From the NCBI RefSeq assembly GCF_017301735.1, contig NZ_CP071090.1, positions 13,065,001 through 13,129,000 of the forward strand: DNA of 64,000 nucleotides. The letters are read 5' to 3'. The notes beneath the pieces were generated by a model that did not search any database, was not told the DNA's origin, and saw only the letters and a program-made list of their open reading frames with translations. This document shows, piece after piece, positions 1 to 8,240 of this stretch (position 1 is the first letter of the stretch; each line of letters opens with the position of its first letter). The position numbers and the translations under genes were made by a program. Origin of the DNA: Pyxidicoccus parkwaysis. Its GTDB lineage: Bacteria; Myxococcota; Myxococcia; Myxococcales; Myxococcaceae.

Positions 1-1
1 C

Positions 2-85
2 GGCCCCGAGTGCGGCGACGCGACGCTCGACGGCACCGCCGTGGACCTGCCCGAGCGCGGCGAACGAGGCGGGGGCCGTCACTAA
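2..85 (+). CDS. C-terminal end of a gene cut by the window edge
   Basis: An open frame runs from base 2 to a TAA at 83-85, giving 27 residues ending in ERGERGGGRH. Nothing in it identifies a family. A strong hairpin begins 17 bases after the stop (102-158), which is what one expects after the end of a real gene and is the main support. It could instead be chance coding in GC-rich DNA. Confidence 0.35.
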   Translation, partial: GPECGDATLDGTAVDLPERGERGGGRH

Positions 86-101
86 GGCGTCCCTGGAGGT
101 T

Positions 102-158
102 CCGCGGCCCGGGGGGATGTTTCATTCATTCCCCCTCGACCAGCCCTCCGGGCCGCGG
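102..158 (+). terminator. terminator-like hairpin after the edge gene
   Basis: Perfect 11-bp inverted arms CCGCGGCCCGG (102-112) and CCGGGCCGCGG (148-158). The loop holds an imperfect inner stem (GGGGATG against CATTCCCC). The right arm is followed by CCTCTTTCTC, a pyrimidine-rich tail but not a pure T run. Confidence 0.5.
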
Positions 159-331
159 CCTCTTTCTCTGGCAGCCATGTCTGTCATTGCGACATGTCTC
201 ACCGGACCCGCCCCATGGGTCGTGACGGACTTGTCCTCATTTTCTAAGTTTTCAGTTTGACCGCCGCTGTTTCGCCTTCCTAGTTTCGCCCTGTTCGTGC
301 GTGAAGCCGACGCGCGGTAGCGAGAACGAGA

Positions 332-1087
332 ATGAAGGCGCTCTGGCTGTGCGGAATCACGGTGGCCGTGGCGATGTCGCTGGCGGGCTGTTCGGACGAG
401 CCCGTGGGCTCGCAGGACGAGGCGGAAGGCTTCACGCTGCTCCAGCATGACGAGACGACGCTCGAGGCCCGCTACGGAGCGGGTGGCGCGTCGGTGCGGA
501 TGCTGGTGGTGGAGACCGAGTCGAAGGTCGTCGAGGTGACGTACGACTTCGGCGCGCCGGTCATCGGGTTCCACATCGACTTCAACCAGGGCGTGGGCCG
601 CTTCAACCCCAGCGGCGAGCCGCTCGACGCCGCGCAGTCCGCGTTGATGGGCCCGCTGCTGGAGGGCCTCAGCAAGGCGGTACCCGTGGAGGAGGCCCAG
701 CGCACGCGCGTCGAGGACGCGGCGATGCGCCAGACCAGCTTCATGCAGATCGTGCCCGTGGGTGAGGCCCTCTCACCGTACGAGTTCGTCTCGGAGCGTG
801 GCTGGACGCACATCTCCTGCACCTGCGGCAACCAGTACATCGGCTCCGGCTACTACCGTACGGCGGGCCGTGGCTGTGGCTGCACGGGTGGCTCGGGCAA
901 TGGCTGCAAGGGTCGCTGTGGTCAGGGCTGCGGCATCACCAGCACGCCCGCGTGCGTGGGCACGACGGCGTACACGCAGGACTGCGCGAAGCACGACTAC
1001 GGCCTCGGCAGCTTCTCGGCGGCCTCGGACGACTACACGTTCGCGAGCAACAACTGCAGCTGCAGTGGGGTGGGCACCTGCTACTGA
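332..1087 (+). CDS. Cys-rich secreted lipoprotein, possible phospholipase A2-like tail
   Basis: 251 residues. The N-terminus is a lipoprotein signal (MKALWLCGITVAVAMSLAGC, lipobox LAGC), so it is probably anchored in an envelope membrane. A middle region of about 120 residues with no recognised motif is followed by roughly 90 residues very rich in Cys and Gly (about 14 Cys), implying a disulphide-held extracellular fold. The segment DCAKHDYG with a following SDDYTFASNNC recalls the C..HD of secreted phospholipase A2 folds, where His-Asp is catalytic. This is motif-level similarity only, and the usual calcium-loop glycines are not clear. The next gene starts 2 bases after the stop, so the two lipoproteins are co-transcribed. 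Function unproven. Confidence 0.8.
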   Translation: MKALWLCGITVAVAMSLAGCSDEPVGSQDEAEGFTLLQHDETTLEARYGAGGASVRMLVVETESKVVEVTYDFGAPVIGFHIDFNQGVGRFNPSGEPLDAAQSALMGPLLEGLSKAVPVEEAQRTRVEDAAMRQTSFMQIVPVGEALSPYEFVSERGWTHISCTCGNQYIGSGYYRTAGRGCGCTGGSGNGCKGRCGQGCGITSTPACVGTTAYTQDCAKHDYGLGSFSAASDDYTFASNNCSCSGVGTCY

Positions 1088-1089
1088 GA

Positions 1090-1680
1090 ATGCACACCCG
1101 GGTGCTCGTCGCGCTGGCCGTTGTCACCGGTGCGATGCTCGGCTGCAGCCGGGCTTCTGGTCCCTGTCCCGACGGTGCGCGGCTGCACGGCCACGCGCCG
1201 CCGGAGGGCACCGTGCAGTGGTGCGCGAAGTCCGACGGCACGAAGCACGGCCGCTGGGCGGAGTGGCATCCCAACGGCCAGCTGAAGACGGAGGGCCAGT
1301 ACGTCGACGGGAAGATGGAAGGCCGCTGGGTGAGCTGGTTCGAGGATGGCGTGAAGCAGCTCGAAGGCGAGTATCGCGGCGGTCTCAAGCAGGGCGTGTG
1401 GACCCTCTACTACGAGGAGGGACAGAAGAACCGTGAGGAGGTCCACACCGCCGGCTCTCCGGAGATGAAGTGGACGGCCTGGCGCTCCGACGGGACGAAG
1501 TGGGCCGAGGGCACGCTCGTCGCGCATCAGGCGCAAGGTTCGTATTCGGAGTGGCACGCCAACGGCACGCTCGCGGTGAAGGGTGACTACGCGAATGGCG
1601 CGAAGGCGGGGGAGTGGAAGTACTGGGACGCGGATGGAAAGCCCTCGGCCACGCCGCAGGGTGACTTCTCGAGGGACTGA
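1090..1680 (+). CDS. lipoprotein with MORN/YwqK-like repeats
   Basis: 196 residues starting at the ATG 2 bases after the previous stop; this start gives a clean lipoprotein signal ending in MLGC. The rest is a chain of about five 22-25-residue repeats of the type G.W..W...G....EG.Y..G...G.W..Y, as in MORN-variant proteins of the YwqK family (often labelled antitoxin by similarity). Such repeats form a beta-ribbon scaffold. No enzyme residues are visible. It is in an operon with the Cys-rich lipoprotein upstream, so the two may act together on the cell surface; that is inference. A hairpin at 1707-1740 follows. Confidence 0.8.
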   Translation: MHTRVLVALAVVTGAMLGCSRASGPCPDGARLHGHAPPEGTVQWCAKSDGTKHGRWAEWHPNGQLKTEGQYVDGKMEGRWVSWFEDGVKQLEGEYRGGLKQGVWTLYYEEGQKNREEVHTAGSPEMKWTAWRSDGTKWAEGTLVAHQAQGSYSEWHANGTLAVKGDYANGAKAGEWKYWDADGKPSATPQGDFSRD

Positions 1681-1706
1681 GGCATCGTGCGCTTCGGTTC
1701 GCACGT

Positions 1707-1740
1707 GAGGCCCGTGAGGCTCCTCGTCACGAGGGGCCTC
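1707..1740 (+). terminator. hairpin between the MORN lipoprotein and the protease gene
   Basis: Arms GAGGCCC (1707-1713) and GGGCCTC (1734-1740), with an additional inner CGTGA/TCACG pairing. There is no T run. It lies in the 74-base gap between two genes on the same strand. Confidence 0.4.
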
Positions 1741-1754
1741 GCGGCGGCGAGCGC

Positions 1755-2891
1755 ATGAAGCCTGTCGGGTTCCTGCTGGTGCTGGTCCTCACGGCGGCGG
1801 GTGCATGCGACAGTTCGCGTGCGCCCGTCTCCGCGCCCGCCTCGGTGCGACAGTCCGTGGTGGGCGGTGCGCCTGAGCCGGGCTACCCGGCAGTGGGCGC
1901 CATCGTCCCAGTGTCGCCCATCTGCGGCGAGCCGGACGCGGAGGCGCCCGTGCTCTGCACCGGGACACTGGTCGCCCCGCGAGTCGTCCTGACGGCGGCG
2001 CACTGCGTGGAGAACACAGACGCGCCGCAGGTCCTCTCGGTGGTCTTCGCCTCGGAGACGGCGCGTGCGCTCGGCACGGAGCGCGTGCGAGTCGTCGACG
2101 GCCGCATCCACCCGGACTGGCGCGCGGGAGCACACGACATCGGCGTGCTCATCCTGGCCGAGGACGCACCCGTCCCGCCGATGCCGCTTCACCTCGCCTC
2201 ACTGCCCGCGGACTTCGTGGGACGCACGACGCGCGTGGTGGGCTTCGGCCTGGACGAGGACGGCCGGACAGGCCTGCGCAGAAGCGGCACCGCGCGCGTG
2301 ACGGCGACAGACGCGGGCACCTTCTCCATCGAAGCCGCCCCCGCCATGTCGTGCGGAGGTGACAGCGGAGGCCCCTCCATCCTCGACATCGACGACACCG
2401 AGCTCGTGATCGGCGTCACCGCGTTCGGAGACCTCGCCTGTACGACGGGCACCAACACCCGCGTCGACGCCCATGCCGACTTCCTCCATGCGGTGATGGA
2501 AGAGACCGCCCGCGCTCCACCCACGAGGCCACGGCTCGATGCCGCGGTGGACACCTGCACGGTGCCCTGTGAGGCCCACGCGGACTGCCCGCTGGGAATG
2601 GCCTGTGTCGTCCAGCCCGGAGGAGGGCGGAGCTGCGCGGTGGCGGGCCTGGAGGCCGGCCGCTTCGGAGCCCTCTGCTCCGGGCCAGACGGAGCGCACC
2701 CGTGCGTGAAGGCCGGAGACACCTGCCGCCTGTGGCAACCCTGTGACGAGGCGCCGGGAGGAGGCTGCGCCGCGGGCGGCAACGCCGGAGCCCAGACTTG
2801 CGCTACGCTCCTTGCGCTGGCCAGCCTGCTGGCTCGCCGTTACTCCGAGTCGCTCTCGCGTTCCCAGGAAGTGAAAAGTGCGGAGAGGTAG
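1755..2891 (+). CDS. trypsin-like (S1) serine protease, secreted
   Basis: 378 residues. An N-terminal export signal ends near AGAC, a weak lipobox. The chymotrypsin-fold triad is complete: His83 in TAAHC, Asp128 in HDIGVL and Ser204 in CGGDSGGP. The mature protease probably begins at VVGG near residue 36, so residues before it are a propeptide. After the protease domain (to about residue 250) comes a Cys-rich segment of about 75 residues. Then a tail GGGCAAGG, a short hydrophobic stretch and LLARR follow, which resembles a degenerate MYXO-CTERM surface-sorting signal; unusually it continues 14 residues past the arginines. Role: extracellular or surface proteolysis. The substrate is unknown. 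Confidence 0.9.
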   Translation: MKPVGFLLVLVLTAAGACDSSRAPVSAPASVRQSVVGGAPEPGYPAVGAIVPVSPICGEPDAEAPVLCTGTLVAPRVVLTAAHCVENTDAPQVLSVVFASETARALGTERVRVVDGRIHPDWRAGAHDIGVLILAEDAPVPPMPLHLASLPADFVGRTTRVVGFGLDEDGRTGLRRSGTARVTATDAGTFSIEAAPAMSCGGDSGGPSILDIDDTELVIGVTAFGDLACTTGTNTRVDAHADFLHAVMEETARAPPTRPRLDAAVDTCTVPCEAHADCPLGMACVVQPGGGRSCAVAGLEAGRFGALCSGPDGAHPCVKAGDTCRLWQPCDEAPGGGCAAGGNAGAQTCATLLALASLLARRYSESLSRSQEVKSAER

Positions 2892-2972
2892 GTGTAGGTC
2901 GCAACCTTTCTTCGCCGTCCGCGATAACTCGTCTGCAGCCTCTTTCTCGCCGCCCCCAGCGAAGGCACTCCC

Positions 2973-3581
2973 ATGAAGCTCAACCGGAAGCCTCCCTCTT
3001 CCCCCCGAGCGGAGACCCCCTCTTCTCCGAAGTCGCCCGCCCCGTCGCGGACGAATTCGACGAACTCGGTCTCCTCGCCGTCCGCGTCCAAGCCCAAGCC
3101 GGCGCGTCAGGATGACTTCGACACCGGGGCTCCGCGTACGCGCTCGCGCCGTCCGTCCAACGCCAGCACCGAGCAGGTGAGCGGCCCGGAGGGGAGCGGC
3201 GCGAAGAAGCCCACCTCCAACGCGGAAGTCCGCCAGTGGTACCTGGACAAGGTGGGGACCATCCCCGAGCTCGACAAGAAGTGGGCCGCCGAGGGCGTCT
3301 CCCTGGAGGAGCGGGCGAAGCGGGCCGTCTCCATCCGTCACGAGGCCCGGCTCGAGGCCCGGAAGATGATGAGCAGCCCGCTGGAACTCGCGATGCTGCG
3401 GGCTCGGGACTTCTTCAAGTACGGTAATATCAACGGTCCGTCCTTCGACAGCCTGGTGAAGAAGGCCGAGGCCAAGGGCCTCCGTGGCGACGACGTCTTC
3501 AAGGAGCTCATTGGCAGCTCGAACCGGACCAACCAGACGGTGAACCAGCACCTCCTCGGAGAGACGAGGCCGACATCATGA
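2973..3581 (+). CDS. uncharacterised protein with Ser/Pro-rich N-terminus
   Basis: 202 residues. The first 70 or so are low-complexity Ser, Pro, Lys and Asn and are surely disordered. The remainder is helical, with a conserved-looking core (VRQWYLDKVGTIPELDKKWA and a Lys/Glu-rich C-terminal half). No signal peptide and no known motif. Its stop overlaps the start of the next gene by four bases (ATGA), so the two proteins are translationally coupled and probably made in fixed ratio. A small two-gene unit with a disordered head on the first product would fit an effector with its partner, but nothing in the sequence shows toxicity. Confidence 0.75.
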   Translation: MKLNRKPPSSPRAETPSSPKSPAPSRTNSTNSVSSPSASKPKPARQDDFDTGAPRTRSRRPSNASTEQVSGPEGSGAKKPTSNAEVRQWYLDKVGTIPELDKKWAAEGVSLEERAKRAVSIRHEARLEARKMMSSPLELAMLRARDFFKYGNINGPSFDSLVKKAEAKGLRGDDVFKELIGSSNRTNQTVNQHLLGETRPTS

Positions 3582-3784
3582 CTGCCGATGAGCTGATGAC
3601 CCGCAAGCTGAGCTGGTCGAAGGTCAGCGACCCGGAGCACCCCTTCCGCGCCCAGGTGGACGGGCACACGCTCACCATCCGCCTGAATGACTTCCCCGAG
3701 GAGCCCATGTACTCGCTCCTCATCGACGGCAAGGACGCCAGCGACTTCGACGACTGGCCGAAAATCTGGAGCCGTCCGAGCTAG
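3578..3784 (+). CDS. small protein coupled to the Ser/Pro-rich gene
   Basis: 68 residues, acidic, with a likely single beta-rich domain (VDGHTLTIRLNDFPEEPMYS). The ATG lies inside the stop of the upstream gene (ATGA at 3578-3581), which makes translational coupling very likely. No signal peptide or membrane segment. It could be a chaperone or immunity-type partner of the upstream protein. Its stop codon overlaps, tail to tail, the stop of the convergent gene on the other strand. Confidence 0.7.
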   Translation: MTADELMTRKLSWSKVSDPEHPFRAQVDGHTLTIRLNDFPEEPMYSLLIDGKDASDFDDWPKIWSRPS

Positions 3785-4032
3785 TCGCCAGGCCCCGGGC
3801 GCGAGCCGAACATCTCGCGCAGCAGGGCCCAGGTGTGGCGCGGTCCCCGGAACAGGGTGACGCCCACGAGCCCGCCGAGGATGAAGACGGGGGGGCCCAG
3901 GAGGCCCCCCAGCACGACGCCAGCGAGCAGCCCGCCGAGGCCCGGCAAGAGGCCCGCGGGGAAGCCCAGCGTCGCGCCCACCACGCCGCCCACCAGCGCG
4001 CCTCCCAGGATGATGGGTTCGATGAGGTTCAT
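3781..4032 (-). CDS. small Gly-rich membrane protein
   Basis: 83 residues, almost wholly hydrophobic and glycine-rich, with two or three membrane segments (about residues 5-27, 29-48 and 49-62) and a short polar tail RHTWALLREMFGSRPGPGD. No family recognised. It diverges from the MFS transporter gene across a 63-base gap that must hold both promoters. Its stop overlaps that of the convergent upstream gene. Confidence 0.65.
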   Translation of the reverse strand: MNLIEPIILGGALVGGVVGATLGFPAGLLPGLGGLLAGVVLGGLLGPPVFILGGLVGVTLFRGPRHTWALLREMFGSRPGPGD

Positions 4033-4095
4033 CGGCTCGTCACTCCAGTGCGATTCACGTTCTCCGGGCGTCCCGCGCTGTTAATCATCCGGCGC

Positions 4096-5352
4096 ATGGA
4101 CGTGCCGTCGCCAGCCGTGCAGCAGCCCGTGCCCCTCTCCGTGCAGCGCCGCGTGCGGGGGCTCGTCTTCATCACCGTCTTCCTGGACCTGGTGGGCTTC
4201 GGGCTCATCATCCCGCTGCTGCCCTTCTACGTGGAGTCCATGGGCGGCACGGCGACGACGGCGGGCGTGCTGCTCGCGCTCTTCTCCTCCGCGCAGCTCG
4301 TGGCCACGCCGCTGCTCGGACGGCTGTCGGACCGCGTGGGCCGGCGCCCCGTCATCCTGCTGAGCCTGCTGGGCAATGCCGTCTCCATGGCGCTCTTCGC
4401 GTACGCCACCCACGTGCACCTGCTGCCCGTGCTCTTCACCTCGCGGCTGTTGGCGGGCGCCACCGCGGGCAACCTCGCCGCGTGTCAGGCCGCCGTGGCG
4501 GACGTGACGGACCCGGAGTCGCGCGCGGCGGGCCTCGGCCGCGTGGGCGCCGGCATCGGTCTGGGCATGGTGCTGGGCCCCGTCATCGGCAGCCAGCTCC
4601 ACGCCTGGTGGGGCGAGTGGGCGCCACCCACGGCCGCGGCGGTGCTCGCGGCGGCGGCCATGCTGGGCGTCTTCTTCCTCTTCCCCGAGACACACCCCGA
4701 CCACGGCCCGGCGAAAGCGCGCGGCACGCCGGGCCGGAAGAAGGTGCGGCTGGCCGTGGCGCTGGCGCAGCCGGGCATCGCGCCCATGCTCGCGCTCTTC
4801 TTCCTCACCTTCGTCGGCATGACCAACCTGCAGGTCTCCCTCGGCCTGCTGGCCCAGGCGCGCTTCGCCTGGAGCGAGCGCGAGGTGGGGCGCCTCTTCG
4901 CGCTGATGGGGTTGATGACCTTCGTGCTCCAGGCCTTCGCCATCGGCTGGCTGACGCGCAAGATTCGCGGCTTCACGCTCGTGCTGGCGGGCGCCACGCT
5001 GATGGGCGCGGGCCTCGCGTGCATCGCCGCCGCGTCCCACCCGGCCATGCTGGTCGTCGCCATGGTGCTGGTGGGGACGGGCATGGGCATGCTCCAGCCG
5101 GTGCTCGCCAGCCTGGCGTCGGCGCTGGCGGGGCCTGACTTGCAGGGCGGCGTGCTCGGCATCGCCCAGTCGGCGGGAGGGCTGGCGCGCGTGGTGGGGC
5201 CCGTGTGGAGCGGCTTCCTCTACTCGGCGGTGGCCCCGGGCGCGCCCTTCGTGAGCGGCGTCGTCGCCTCCGTGCTGTCGCTGCTGGTGGCCGGGGCGCT
5301 GCGCCACCGCTTCCCGGAAGCGCGCCCGCCTCCTGTCCCCGCGAAGGCCTGA
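4096..5352 (+). CDS. MFS transporter, DHA1/TetA-like drug exporter
   Basis: 418 residues from the ATG at 4096. The frame is open further upstream, but that part is antisense to the small membrane gene and is not transporter-like. Twelve membrane segments are apparent. The loop 2-3 signature LGRLSDRVGRRPV (motif A) is intact, and the first helix begins RGLVFITVFLDLVGFGLIIPLLPFY, typical of the DHA1 proton antiporters that include TetA. It probably exports small lipophilic compounds across the inner membrane. No regulator gene adjoins it, so the substrate is unknown. Confidence 0.9.
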   Translation: MDVPSPAVQQPVPLSVQRRVRGLVFITVFLDLVGFGLIIPLLPFYVESMGGTATTAGVLLALFSSAQLVATPLLGRLSDRVGRRPVILLSLLGNAVSMALFAYATHVHLLPVLFTSRLLAGATAGNLAACQAAVADVTDPESRAAGLGRVGAGIGLGMVLGPVIGSQLHAWWGEWAPPTAAAVLAAAAMLGVFFLFPETHPDHGPAKARGTPGRKKVRLAVALAQPGIAPMLALFFLTFVGMTNLQVSLGLLAQARFAWSEREVGRLFALMGLMTFVLQAFAIGWLTRKIRGFTLVLAGATLMGAGLACIAAASHPAMLVVAMVLVGTGMGMLQPVLASLASALAGPDLQGGVLGIAQSAGGLARVVGPVWSGFLYSAVAPGAPFVSGVVASVLSLLVAGALRHRFPEARPPPVPAKA

Positions 5353-5591
5353 GTCCCCTCCGCCCCCGACGCGCGGCGCCAGGAATGACGCACCTCGCGT
5401 CACGGCGACGCGTGTCATGTCAGACATTGAACTGTCTGTATTTCAGTGCGCGCACAAACCTTCATGTGTGGCCCTGGAAACCTTCAGTGCCCTGGCATCA
5501 AAGACAATCAACGCCTGTTTTCTGGCCAGGAAGTGCACAAGGTTCAGCGTCTGGGCGTTAATAGAGACATCACCCCTGAGTAGGAGACTCC

Positions 5592-6416
5592 ATGAGCAAC
5601 TCGCGAGGCAGGGTGGTTCTCATCACCGGCGCATCCTCTGGAATCGGGCAGGCCTGCGCGGAGTTGCTGGGCGCGAATGGCCACAGGGTGTACGGCACCA
5701 GCCGCCGGCCCGCTCCCGACGGTACGCACTACAAGATGCTGGAGATGGACGTCACACGGGACGACTCCGTCCAGCGCGCGGTGGACGCGGTGCTGGCGGC
5801 GGAGGGCCGCATCGACGTGGTGGTGAACAACGCGGGCTTCGTCATGGCGGGCGCGGTGGAGGACGTCTCCATCGACGAGGCGCGGCGCCAGTTGGACACC
5901 AACTTCTTCGGCGTGCTGCGCGTGTGCAAGGCGGTGCTGCCGTCCATGCGCGAGCACCAGGCCGGCCTCATCATCAACATCAGCTCGCTGGCCGGCGAGG
6001 CGGGCCTTCCCTTCCAGGGGCTCTACAGCGCCAGCAAGTTCGCGCTGGAGGGGCTCACGGAGAGCCTGCGCCAGGAGGTGGCGCCCTTCGGAATCGAGGC
6101 CACGCTGGTGCAGCCCGGCGACGTGCGCACGCGCGTCCGGGAGAACCGCGAGAAGGCGAGCCAGTCCGGCCCGGGCTCCGCGTACCGCGAGGCCTTCATG
6201 AAGGTGCTCCAGGCGGTGGAGGCGGAGGAGGGCGAGGGCATCGCCCCCGTGGCCGTGGCCGAGAAGGTGCTGGCGCTGACGGAGAAGCGGCGCGTGCGCG
6301 TGCGCTACACCGTGGGCCACCTGTCCCAGCGCGCCGCGCTGATGGCCAAGACGCTGCTGCCCTCGCGGACCTTCGAGCAGATGGTGATGTCGCTCTACGG
6401 CCTGTCACGGCGCTGA
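5592..6416 (+). CDS. short-chain dehydrogenase/reductase
   Basis: 274 residues. Classical SDR fold with the dinucleotide motif TGASSGIG (residues 12-19), NNAG in the fourth strand, and the catalytic Tyr145-Lys149 (YSASK) after a Ser in NISSLAG. TSRRP at the end of strand 2 suggests NADP(H) preference. A C-terminal extension of about 60 residues, with basic helices, is longer than in simple SDRs and may bind membrane. A ribosome site (TAGGAG at 5581) lies a few bases before the ATG. Substrate not inferable. The 239 bases upstream are less GC-rich than average and probably carry its promoter. Confidence 0.9.
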   Translation: MSNSRGRVVLITGASSGIGQACAELLGANGHRVYGTSRRPAPDGTHYKMLEMDVTRDDSVQRAVDAVLAAEGRIDVVVNNAGFVMAGAVEDVSIDEARRQLDTNFFGVLRVCKAVLPSMREHQAGLIINISSLAGEAGLPFQGLYSASKFALEGLTESLRQEVAPFGIEATLVQPGDVRTRVRENREKASQSGPGSAYREAFMKVLQAVEAEEGEGIAPVAVAEKVLALTEKRRVRVRYTVGHLSQRAALMAKTLLPSRTFEQMVMSLYGLSRR

Positions 6417-6539
6417 CTTCCCGGCGCCGACCTGCCCCCGGGCCGGGGACTCGTGCTCACCGGCACGGGTCCGTCACGCCTGGAGGGTGATGGCTGGTGC
6501 TCGCGCCCGAGACCACCTTCCCGCCCCTCGGGAGGATTC

Positions 6540-8156
6540 ATGGCGCGAGCAGACGTGGTGCGCGGGATGGGTGTCATCCTGCTGCTGGGAGCCTTTGGTT
6601 GCGGTGGCTACGAGGCGGATGAGCCGGAAGCGGACGGGGCGCGGCTCAGGGCGTCGTCCTACGCATTGGACGACGGCGGAGAGAAGAAGGGAAAGAAGCC
6701 CTGTCAGCCTACGGCGGGTGGGCCCTACTGGGTGAAGGAGGGGGAGACCCTCGAGGTGAAGCTGTCGTGCGCCACCGGCGAGCACGTCAAGGGCGACAAG
6801 TTCCACATGGACCACCTGCCGCGCGGCGCCCACTACGACAAGAAGACGGCGACGCTGGAATGGACTCCGGCGCTGAACCAGGCGGCGGTGTACACGCTCG
6901 AAATCCGCGGCCCCGACAAGGAGGAGGGGTCGGTGAAGATTGGCGTGGCGGACAACTGGGAGGACCCCGACAACGTCCCCGTCGTCGACGTCAGCCGCTA
7001 CACGGAGGAGTACGGGCTCCCCGTCTTCCACATCCAGGGCGCGGGCGCGATGAACCCCGACGCGCACGTGCCCATCACCGTCACGTACCGCGGCCACGAG
7101 TACGCCGCCGAGGGCAAGCTGCGCGGCAGCAGCTCGCTGGCCTTCCCCAAGAACAGCTACACCGTGAAGTTCAGCGACACGGACCCGTTCAACGAGCCGG
7201 AGAAGGGCGGCGGCTTCACCGGCAAGCGCTCGCTGGTGCTCATCAACACCTTCAACGACAACTCGTACGTGCGCGCGCGGCTCGGCTTCGAGCTGTGGAA
7301 CCACCTCTCGCCGCAGGCCATCCAAATCCAGACGTTCAGCGCGGTGGTGTTCCTCGACGGCGCCTACCACGGCCTCTACACGGTGGTGGACCACGTCAAC
7401 AAGAACCTGATGGCCGCGCAGGGGCTGAGCCGCAACGGCAACCTCTACAAGGCGGACACCGGCGGCGCGAACTTCAAGCTGGTGGACGCCAACGGCCAGC
7501 CCAAGCCCTCTCCGCACGCGGGCTTCGAGAAGCAGGACGGCAAGCCCGAGCAGGGCCAGCCCGGCGCGTTCGATGACCTGGACGCGATTGTCACCTTCGT
7601 CGCCACCGCCAGTGACGAGGAGTTCCGCACGCAGGGGCCCCAGCGCATCAACCTGCGCGACTACGAGGACTGGTGGGCCTTCGTCACGCTGCTGGTGGCC
7701 ATCGACTCGGACATCAAGAACGCGTACCACTACCACGACCCGCAGGGCGGCCCGTGGCGCTACATCCCCTGGGACTTGGACGGCACCTTCGGGCAGACGT
7801 GGAAGACGCAGCGCCTGCGCCCCACCGCGGCGCTCGACACCGGCGCGGAGAACGGCATGTTCGGCCGCATCCTCGGGGAGCCCACCCTCGCCGGCCCCCT
7901 GCGCGCGCGCCTCAAGGCCGCGCTCTACGCCGAGCTGAACCCGCCGCTCCTGAGCGCGCGGCTGGATGAGTTGGTCCAGGAAGTGGGCCCGAGCGCGCGC
8001 CGCGACGAGCTCCGCTGGGGCGAGCAGTACCGCTCCTTCCCCCTCTGGTCCTTCCGCACCGACTACACGACCTTCGACCAGGAGGTGGAGTACCTGCGCC
8101 AGTGGGTTGTCCTCCGCTGGGCGTTCCTCGACTCGAGTCTCGCCCTCGCGCCCTGA
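6540..8156 (+). CDS. CotH-kinase-family lipoprotein
   Basis: 538 residues, start chosen at the ATG preceded by GGAGG (6531-6535); a longer frame exists but only this start gives the lipoprotein signal MARADVVRGMGVILLLGAFGCGG. An Ig-like segment (about residues 60-150) is followed by a CotH-type protein-kinase fold: LRGSSSLAFPKNSYTVKF, GLYTVVDHVNKNLM and YIPWDLDGTFG, the last containing the conserved Asp pair. CotH proteins phosphorylate spore-coat proteins in Bacillus; secreted bacterial relatives act outside the cytoplasm. The lipobox puts this one in the envelope. In a sporulating myxobacterium a spore or surface-protein substrate is an attractive guess, not shown here. Confidence 0.88.
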   Translation: MARADVVRGMGVILLLGAFGCGGYEADEPEADGARLRASSYALDDGGEKKGKKPCQPTAGGPYWVKEGETLEVKLSCATGEHVKGDKFHMDHLPRGAHYDKKTATLEWTPALNQAAVYTLEIRGPDKEEGSVKIGVADNWEDPDNVPVVDVSRYTEEYGLPVFHIQGAGAMNPDAHVPITVTYRGHEYAAEGKLRGSSSLAFPKNSYTVKFSDTDPFNEPEKGGGFTGKRSLVLINTFNDNSYVRARLGFELWNHLSPQAIQIQTFSAVVFLDGAYHGLYTVVDHVNKNLMAAQGLSRNGNLYKADTGGANFKLVDANGQPKPSPHAGFEKQDGKPEQGQPGAFDDLDAIVTFVATASDEEFRTQGPQRINLRDYEDWWAFVTLLVAIDSDIKNAYHYHDPQGGPWRYIPWDLDGTFGQTWKTQRLRPTAALDTGAENGMFGRILGEPTLAGPLRARLKAALYAELNPPLLSARLDELVQEVGPSARRDELRWGEQYRSFPLWSFRTDYTTFDQEVEYLRQWVVLRWAFLDSSLALAP

Positions 8157-8197
8157 GCACCTCGGCGCCTGTCGCCGCCGCAGCCGAGCGGCACGCG

Positions 8198-8240
8198 GGT
8201 GCTGCCCTCCTACCGCCAGCGGACGACGGAGGGCAGCACC
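8198..8240. terminator. 13-bp perfect inverted repeat between convergent genes
   Basis: Arms GGTGCTGCCCTCC (8198-8210) and GGAGGGCAGCACC (8228-8240) around a 17-base loop. The minus-strand stop codon (8210-8212) sits at the base of the arm, and the last codons of the small membrane protein form the other arm. It lies between convergent genes, so it could terminate both. No T run. Confidence 0.55.

Noticed and set aside
5523..5536. Possible sigma-54 promoter before the SDR gene (TGGCCAGGAAGTGC)
   Set aside because: The spacing between GG and GC is 9 bases rather than the required 10, and the flanking bases match poorly.
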